Part shown: positions 62,158 through 64,000 of the stretch, piece after piece | How positions within the stretch are numbered: the first letter of the stretch is position 1 | Layout: every line of letters starts with the position of its first letter | Source: Pseudomonadota bacterium | GTDB lineage: Bacteria > Myxococcota_A > UBA796 > GCA-2862545 | Length of the DNA stretch: 64,000 nt | Direction of reading: 5' to 3' | Assembly: GCA_947505245.1 (NCBI GenBank) | Contig: CANNIZ010000005.1 | Coordinates: forward strand, 1-64,000 | Made by a program: the position numbers and the translations under genes | The notes under the pieces: generated by a model | Database searches by the model: none | What the model was told of the DNA's origin: nothing | The model's input: only the letters and a program-made list of their open reading frames with translations

Positions 62158-63738
62158 TCAATGGAACGGGTTCTTCACGTCGCTGACGTGCTTCGGCTCG
62201 AACGCTGGCGGCGGCGCGGCAGGCACAGTCGATACGGGCGGAGCCGATACGGGCGGGGTGGCGATCGGCGCCGTCGGAGCGCCGGCGGTTGGCGCGATCC
62301 TCGCGATCTTCGGGAGGTCCACGACCATCGCCGGCGCGCTGCCGTCGAGGCGCACGGTCTTGGGGGTGCGGCCGATTGCGGCGAGCGCGAACGTGCGCGG
62401 CGTACCGATCGTGACGTCGAGGTCCAGCGGCGTGTGACCGATCACGACGTTGTCTTCCATCACCTCGGCGCCGGGCGGAGTGGAGTCGAGGTGCACACGA
62501 GCGGGGGCCGCGGGCGCTTGTGGTGGAGGGAGTGGGGTGGATGCGGGAGTGGCGGCGACGACCACGGCGGCGACGGGGCGCGCAGCAGGCGGGTTCGCGG
62601 GCCAGAACACGACCACGGCTGCGACGAGGCTTAGCGCCGCGAGGAGCGAAACGCCCAGCAAGCCGAAGGCGCCGAGCGACACCACGCCGATCGCGGCTGG
62701 GCGCGCCATCGATCGGACCAGCGAGTGCTGACTCGTGTCCTCTTCCGACGCGATCCGCCGTCCGCTGCGCGAGACCTCCTCGGTGGGCTCGAGCCCGGCG
62801 GGTGCGCGCACGCGGCCGTTGTTGATCTCGAGCGGCGTGGGCGGGAATTCGCCGCGGACCTGGGCGCCCGCGACCTTCAGTGCCTGGGAGAGATCGCGCA
62901 TGCTCGCGAACCGATCGTTTGGATCCTTGTTGATCGCGGTCCGCACGACCTGCTCGAGGGTCTTCGCGATGTCGAGCTTCGGATCGAGCTCGGCGAACGA
63001 CAGCGGCTCCTTGTGGACCTGCTGCATCATGATGCTGAGCGAGTCGCCGCGCTTGTAGGGTGTCTGGCCCGCCAACATCGTGTACAGGATGAGGCCGAGG
63101 GCGTACACGTCGGTGCGCGCGTCGATCGTCTTGCCTTCGACCTGTTCAGGGGCCATGTACATCGGCGAGCCGAGGACGTTTCCGGCCTTGCTTACCTCGG
63201 AGTCGTTCGACATCTCCTTGGCGAGCCCGAAGTCGACGACCTTGACGAAGTCGCGCTCTTCGCCGTGCTCGGTGAGGAAGATGTTCTGCGGCTTCAGGTC
63301 CCGGTGGACGATGCCGGACTTGTGCGCCTCTTCGAGCGCGCCGCAGATCTGGCGGGCGATCGCGATCGCGCGCAGCGGATCGAGCGGGGCGTCCTCCTTG
63401 ATGGCCTGGTGCAGCGTGCGCCCGGTCAGGAACTCCATGACAAGGAAGTAGGCGCCAGCGGCTTCGCCGTAGTCATAGACGCGCACGGTGTTGGGGTGCG
63501 AGAGCCTGGCGCACGACGCGGCTTCCAGCAAGAACCGCTGCTTGAATTCGCCGGTGTTGTCGACGATGTCGAGCGTCTTGAGCGCCACGATGCGCCCGAG
63601 CGGCTGTTGTTCGGCGCGGAAGATCTTGCCCATCCCCCCGCGGTCGATGAGCTCGAGCACGCGGAAGCGGCCCGCCAACGTCTGGCCGACGAGCGGGTCG
63701 GTGGGACGGTTCACCGACGAAGGGTTGGCTTGGCTCAA
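62158..63738 (-). CDS. Transmembrane Ser/Thr protein kinase with PEGA-like domain
   Basis: A 526-residue protein, apparently from TTG 63738, three bases after the upstream stop; GTG 63714 is an alternative. The kinase domain (about 20-285) has IDRGGMGKIF, VALKTL, HRDLKPQN, VDFGLA, MAPEQ and DVYALG, all active-type. A Ser-rich linker and a long hydrophobic helix (about 350-385) precede a PEGA-like domain (HLDSTPPGAEVMEDNVVIGH) and a Pro-rich tail. PEGA domains sit outside the inner membrane. It lies upstream of moxR. Confidence 0.93.
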   Translation of the reverse strand: MSQANPSSVNRPTDPLVGQTLAGRFRVLELIDRGGMGKIFRAEQQPLGRIVALKTLDIVDNTGEFKQRFLLEAASCARLSHPNTVRVYDYGEAAGAYFLVMEFLTGRTLHQAIKEDAPLDPLRAIAIARQICGALEEAHKSGIVHRDLKPQNIFLTEHGEERDFVKVVDFGLAKEMSNDSEVSKAGNVLGSPMYMAPEQVEGKTIDARTDVYALGLILYTMLAGQTPYKRGDSLSIMMQQVHKEPLSFAELDPKLDIAKTLEQVVRTAINKDPNDRFASMRDLSQALKVAGAQVRGEFPPTPLEINNGRVRAPAGLEPTEEVSRSGRRIASEEDTSQHSLVRSMARPAAIGVVSLGAFGLLGVSLLAALSLVAAVVVFWPANPPAARPVAAVVVAATPASTPLPPPQAPAAPARVHLDSTPPGAEVMEDNVVIGHTPLDLDVTIGTPRTFALAAIGRTPKTVRLDGSAPAMVVDLPKIARIAPTAGAPTAPIATPPVSAPPVSTVPAAPPPAFEPKHVSDVKNPFH

Positions 63739-63741
63739 GAC

Positions 63742-64000
63742 CTAGCGGCGCGCCGAGGTCGGAGACGTGCCACCGGAGGAGTCGAAGGTTTCGACCCGCT
63801 TGTCACCGCACCAGGAGTGGTCGATGAACGTGACGCCCTGGTTGTGGACGAAGTCCACGTCGTAGCTGTCCAGGCTGCGGAAGTTGATGTCGAGGTTCGC
63901 CGCGCTGTCGGTCGTGGCGTCGTTGTCGGCGACGTACAAGCGTTCGGTGGCGGCGGCGCCCTGCTGGTAGTAGCCCATATTGCTGATCGAAGCCCACCAA
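63742..64000 (-). CDS. C-terminal fragment of an unknown protein (partial)
   Basis: The frame is open to the right edge, so about 85 C-terminal residues are seen. They include NMGYYQQGAAATERLYVADN, VDFVHNQGVTFIDHSWCGDK and a Ser/Thr/Gly-rich end. The Asp/Asn-rich beta-like pattern suggests a secreted protein, but no family is recognised. The stop lies three bases before the kinase start, so the gene is in the same unit. Confidence 0.5.
   Translation of the reverse strand, partial: WWASISNMGYYQQGAAATERLYVADNDATTDSAANLDINFRSLDSYDVDFVHNQGVTFIDHSWCGDKRVETFDSSGGTSPTSARR

Overview
The window is GC-rich, gene-dense bacterial chromosome from a diderm with a predatory/myxobacterial flavour. The best taxonomic clues are a giant MopE-type Asp/Cys-repeat surface protein ending in a MYXO-CTERM-like tail (GCGC, hydrophobic helix, RRR), several Ser/Thr kinases with C-terminal membrane segments, many lipoproteins and an FHA membrane protein. 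I infer Myxococcota or a related former deltaproteobacterial lineage; the sequence alone does not fix the genus. No rRNA, tRNA, CRISPR array, prophage or insertion sequence was recognised.

Left part (1-18.7 kb): the end of a family-2 glycosyltransferase and a convergent polytopic mannosyltransferase-like protein; an envelope operon of two tandem TIG-OmpA proteins, a CpoB-like coiled-coil/TPR protein and a THUMP RNA methyltransferase; comM, recA and a lone CpaF-type secretion ATPase; a VIT-type transporter; an acyl-CoA-binding protein coupled to a lipoprotein; a DMT-type exporter; a dihydroorotase-like protein that has lost its metal ligands; a 570-base non-coding stretch with palindromes, an orphan terminator and 16-bp tandem repeats; a truncated pseudokinase; a SprT/DUF2786 protein; a LysR regulator and a twin cyclic-nucleotide-domain protein.

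Middle part (18.7-46.3 kb): an outer-membrane-type protein, a regulatory-domain methyltransferase and an esterase in one coupled unit; Dam methylase; a lipoprotein with Ig-like repeats and a possible papain-like domain, divergent from sppA; a Phd/VapC-type toxin-antitoxin pair; a SWIM-SNF2 ATPase and a B12-radical-SAM enzyme; a MurJ / homocysteine methyltransferase / rhomboid-like unit; an FHA protein coupled to a lamin-tail lipoprotein; cyclophilin, low-molecular-weight phosphatase and a large TPR lipoprotein; then three methyltransferases in 4 kb, one of them a clear DNMT2 (tRNA C38) homologue.

Right part (46.3-64 kb): tsaD on the plus strand faces a long minus-strand run. Read 5' to 3' it goes kinase with a periplasmic tail, MoxR ATPase, DUF58 protein, membrane protein; then the MopE protein, a second kinase, a periplasmic protein, a His/Cys-rich small exported protein, an outer-membrane porin-like protein, a ZnuA-type binding protein and a ZnuB-type permease with a unique C-terminal extension. 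Most junctions overlap by 1-4 bases. No ABC ATPase accompanies the metal importer. This kinase-MopE-metal-import run is the most system-like arrangement in the window; the DNMT2 homologue and the dihydroorotase pseudoenzyme are the most surprising single genes.
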